NCBI RefSeq assembly: GCF_029581395.1 | Contig: NZ_CP121113.1 | Location: 2,600,001 to 2,664,000 of the forward strand | Direction: 5' to 3' | Source: Roseinatronobacter sp. S2 | GTDB lineage: Bacteria > Pseudomonadota > Alphaproteobacteria > Rhodobacterales > Rhodobacteraceae | Length of the DNA stretch: 64,000 nucleotides | Shown: positions 62,849 through 64,000 of the stretch, in pieces | How positions within the stretch are numbered: the stretch's first letter is position 1 | How the letters are laid out: each line of letters starts with the position of its first letter | Notes under the pieces: model-generated | Database searches by the model: none | What the model was told of the DNA's origin: nothing | The model's input: only the letters and a program-made list of their open reading frames with translations | Made by a program: the position numbers and the translations under genes

Positions 62849-63978
62849 CAGTTGGTGCTCCTCTGGCGGGACAGTTCATTCAGGGGAAGGTATGGCAAGA
62901 CGCCGCTACCACCCGCTTCGCTGCCCGTCACATTGTCCAGAATGGTCAGGTTCATGTCGCCAAGAACGCGTTCCATGGTTTCCAGATACATGCGTTTGCG
63001 GGTGACTTCCGGCGCGTTCACATACTCGGAATAGACCGAGACAAAGCGCGCGGCTTCACCCTGGGCGTTGTTGACCACTTCGGCGCGATACCCTTCGGCT
63101 TCTTCCTGAACCTGTGCTGCCTGACCGCGTGCCTGCGCCAGAACGCGGTTTGCGTAGGCATCAGCTTCGCGTTCCAGACGGTCGCGTTCCTGACGTGCTG
63201 TCTGCACGTCGCGGAAGGCGCTGATCACCTGTTCTGGCGGGTCGGCCTTGTCGAAGTTGACACGAATGACGGAAATCCCGGATTCGTAGCTGTCCAGCAA
63301 GCCCTGCACAGCCGAACGCAGATCGGCCGCAATCGAACCACGGTCGCGGTTCAGAATTGGCGACAGTTCCGAACGTGCGATAATATCGCGCATCGCGGAT
63401 TCCGATGCGGCACGCACGGTTTCACGCGGGTCGGCCAGATTGAACAGGAAGCGCGCCGGATCGGTCACGTTCCAGACCACCTGAAATTCGATATCAACCA
63501 CCGCTTCGTCGCGGGTCAGCATCAGGCCCGTGTCCAACGCACTGCGCCCTGTGCCCACTTCGGTCACACGTTCGGTCGTGACCTGCACAACTTCATGCGA
63601 CACCACCGGCCATGGCGCAAAGTTCAGACCGGGGCCACCGGTCTTGTAATACTGGCCAAACAGCAATTCGACAGAACGCTCTTCCGGGCGCACTGTGTAG
63701 AAGGACGCAACCGCCCACATCACCACAAGCGCGACCAGCCCCAGCAGCACACCGCGCTTTGAAAAGCCCGGACCGCCGGTTCCGCGACCGCCACCATTTC
63801 CGCCACGACCGCCGCCCATCAGGACGCGCAGCTGTTCCTGGCCTTTTTTGACGATTTCATCGATTTCAGGCATTTGTGGCTGATCACCTGAGCCACGCCC
63901 GCCATTCCCGTTATTGCCGCGGTTACCGCTGCCGCGATTGCCGCCGCCTCCCCAAGGTCCACCGTTGTTTCCAGACAT
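62848..63978 (-). CDS. hflK: HflK, SPFH-domain modulator of FtsH
   Basis: A 376-residue protein with a cytoplasmic Gly/Asn/Arg-rich head, one membrane helix (about 75-95, VLLGLVALVVMWAVASFYTV) and an SPFH domain with YTVRPEERSVELLFGQYYKTGGPGLNFAPWP and VVDIEFQVVWNVTDPARFLFNL. GG-rich low complexity at the N-terminus is typical. ATG 63978 follows GGAG. It pairs with HflC and its stop overlaps hflC's ATG. Confidence 0.95.
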   Translation of the reverse strand: MSGNNGGPWGGGGNRGSGNRGNNGNGGRGSGDQPQMPEIDEIVKKGQEQLRVLMGGGRGGNGGGRGTGGPGFSKRGVLLGLVALVVMWAVASFYTVRPEERSVELLFGQYYKTGGPGLNFAPWPVVSHEVVQVTTERVTEVGTGRSALDTGLMLTRDEAVVDIEFQVVWNVTDPARFLFNLADPRETVRAASESAMRDIIARSELSPILNRDRGSIAADLRSAVQGLLDSYESGISVIRVNFDKADPPEQVISAFRDVQTARQERDRLEREADAYANRVLAQARGQAAQVQEEAEGYRAEVVNNAQGEAARFVSVYSEYVNAPEVTRKRMYLETMERVLGDMNLTILDNVTGSEAGGSGVLPYLPLNELSRQRSTN

Positions 63979-64000
63979 CTGGACTCCATTTTGTTTGATT

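Overview
The window looks like a chromosomal segment of an alphaproteobacterium, most likely order Rhodobacterales (Roseobacter/Rhodobacter relatives). This is inferred from high GC, an hflK-hflC-DUF2065-degP block, adjacent addA/addB/tsaE, an alphaproteobacterial che cluster with a STAS gene ahead of cheY-cheA, a HemB without the zinc-cysteine signature, a TRAP transporter, and a free-standing Hint-domain protein. There is no rRNA, CRISPR array, phage or intact insertion sequence. One tRNA (Pro, CGG) is present.

Bases 1-16400 are an accessory stress/defence region, rich in regulators and small enzymes. It holds a partial hemerythrin gene, a broken glutathione S-transferase, soxR, a PadR-headed arsenic-type operon (PadR, MFS pump, ArsH, metallophosphoesterase), two DHA2 drug pumps with a flavin reductase, a truncated LysR gene, two ArsR plus SRPBCC modules, a TetR/NnrU divergent pair, and an ECF41 sigma factor coupled to an AhpD-like protein. 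Several regulators have readable palindromes at their promoters. A SoxR-type promoter with the diagnostic 19-bp spacer drives one DHA2 pump, and an exact ECF41-type promoter precedes the AhpD-sigma pair.

Bases 16500-25000 carry two transport systems. The first is a minus-strand operon of TonB-dependent receptor, YddA/BacA-like ABC protein and ChaN-like protein; I propose it as a binding-protein-independent tetrapyrrole or metal-ligand import route. The second is a plus-strand TRAP transporter (DctP, DctQ, DctM). Bases 25000-31540 are mostly housekeeping: hemB, a SYLF lipoprotein, fabD, a TauE/SafE permease coupled to sufE, a lipoprotein, rnd and tRNA-Pro. A decayed kilobase follows (31541-32606).

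Bases 32600-43700 form a chemotaxis island around a divergent promoter region. The left arm is cheB, cheD, a small membrane protein and two MCPs. The right arm is STAS (CheS-like), cheY, cheA, cheW, cheR, a second cheY, and a small protein with a CheZ-like D-x3-Q motif that is a candidate CheT-type phosphatase. The CheB receiver domain appears to have lost its phospho-acceptor. A Hint-domain protein follows.

Bases 44700-64000 are core genes, mostly on the minus strand: tpiA, an A-type Fe-S carrier, a hexapeptide acetyltransferase, a SufT-like protein, hslU, trxA, addA, addB, tsaE, a PAS protein without a kinase domain, a ferredoxin, degP and hflC/hflK. A plus-strand brnT-brnA toxin-antitoxin pair sits between hslV and hslU and splits that pair. 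Starts were chosen from ribosome-binding sites, overlaps and family lengths. All functions come from reading motifs, not from database searches.
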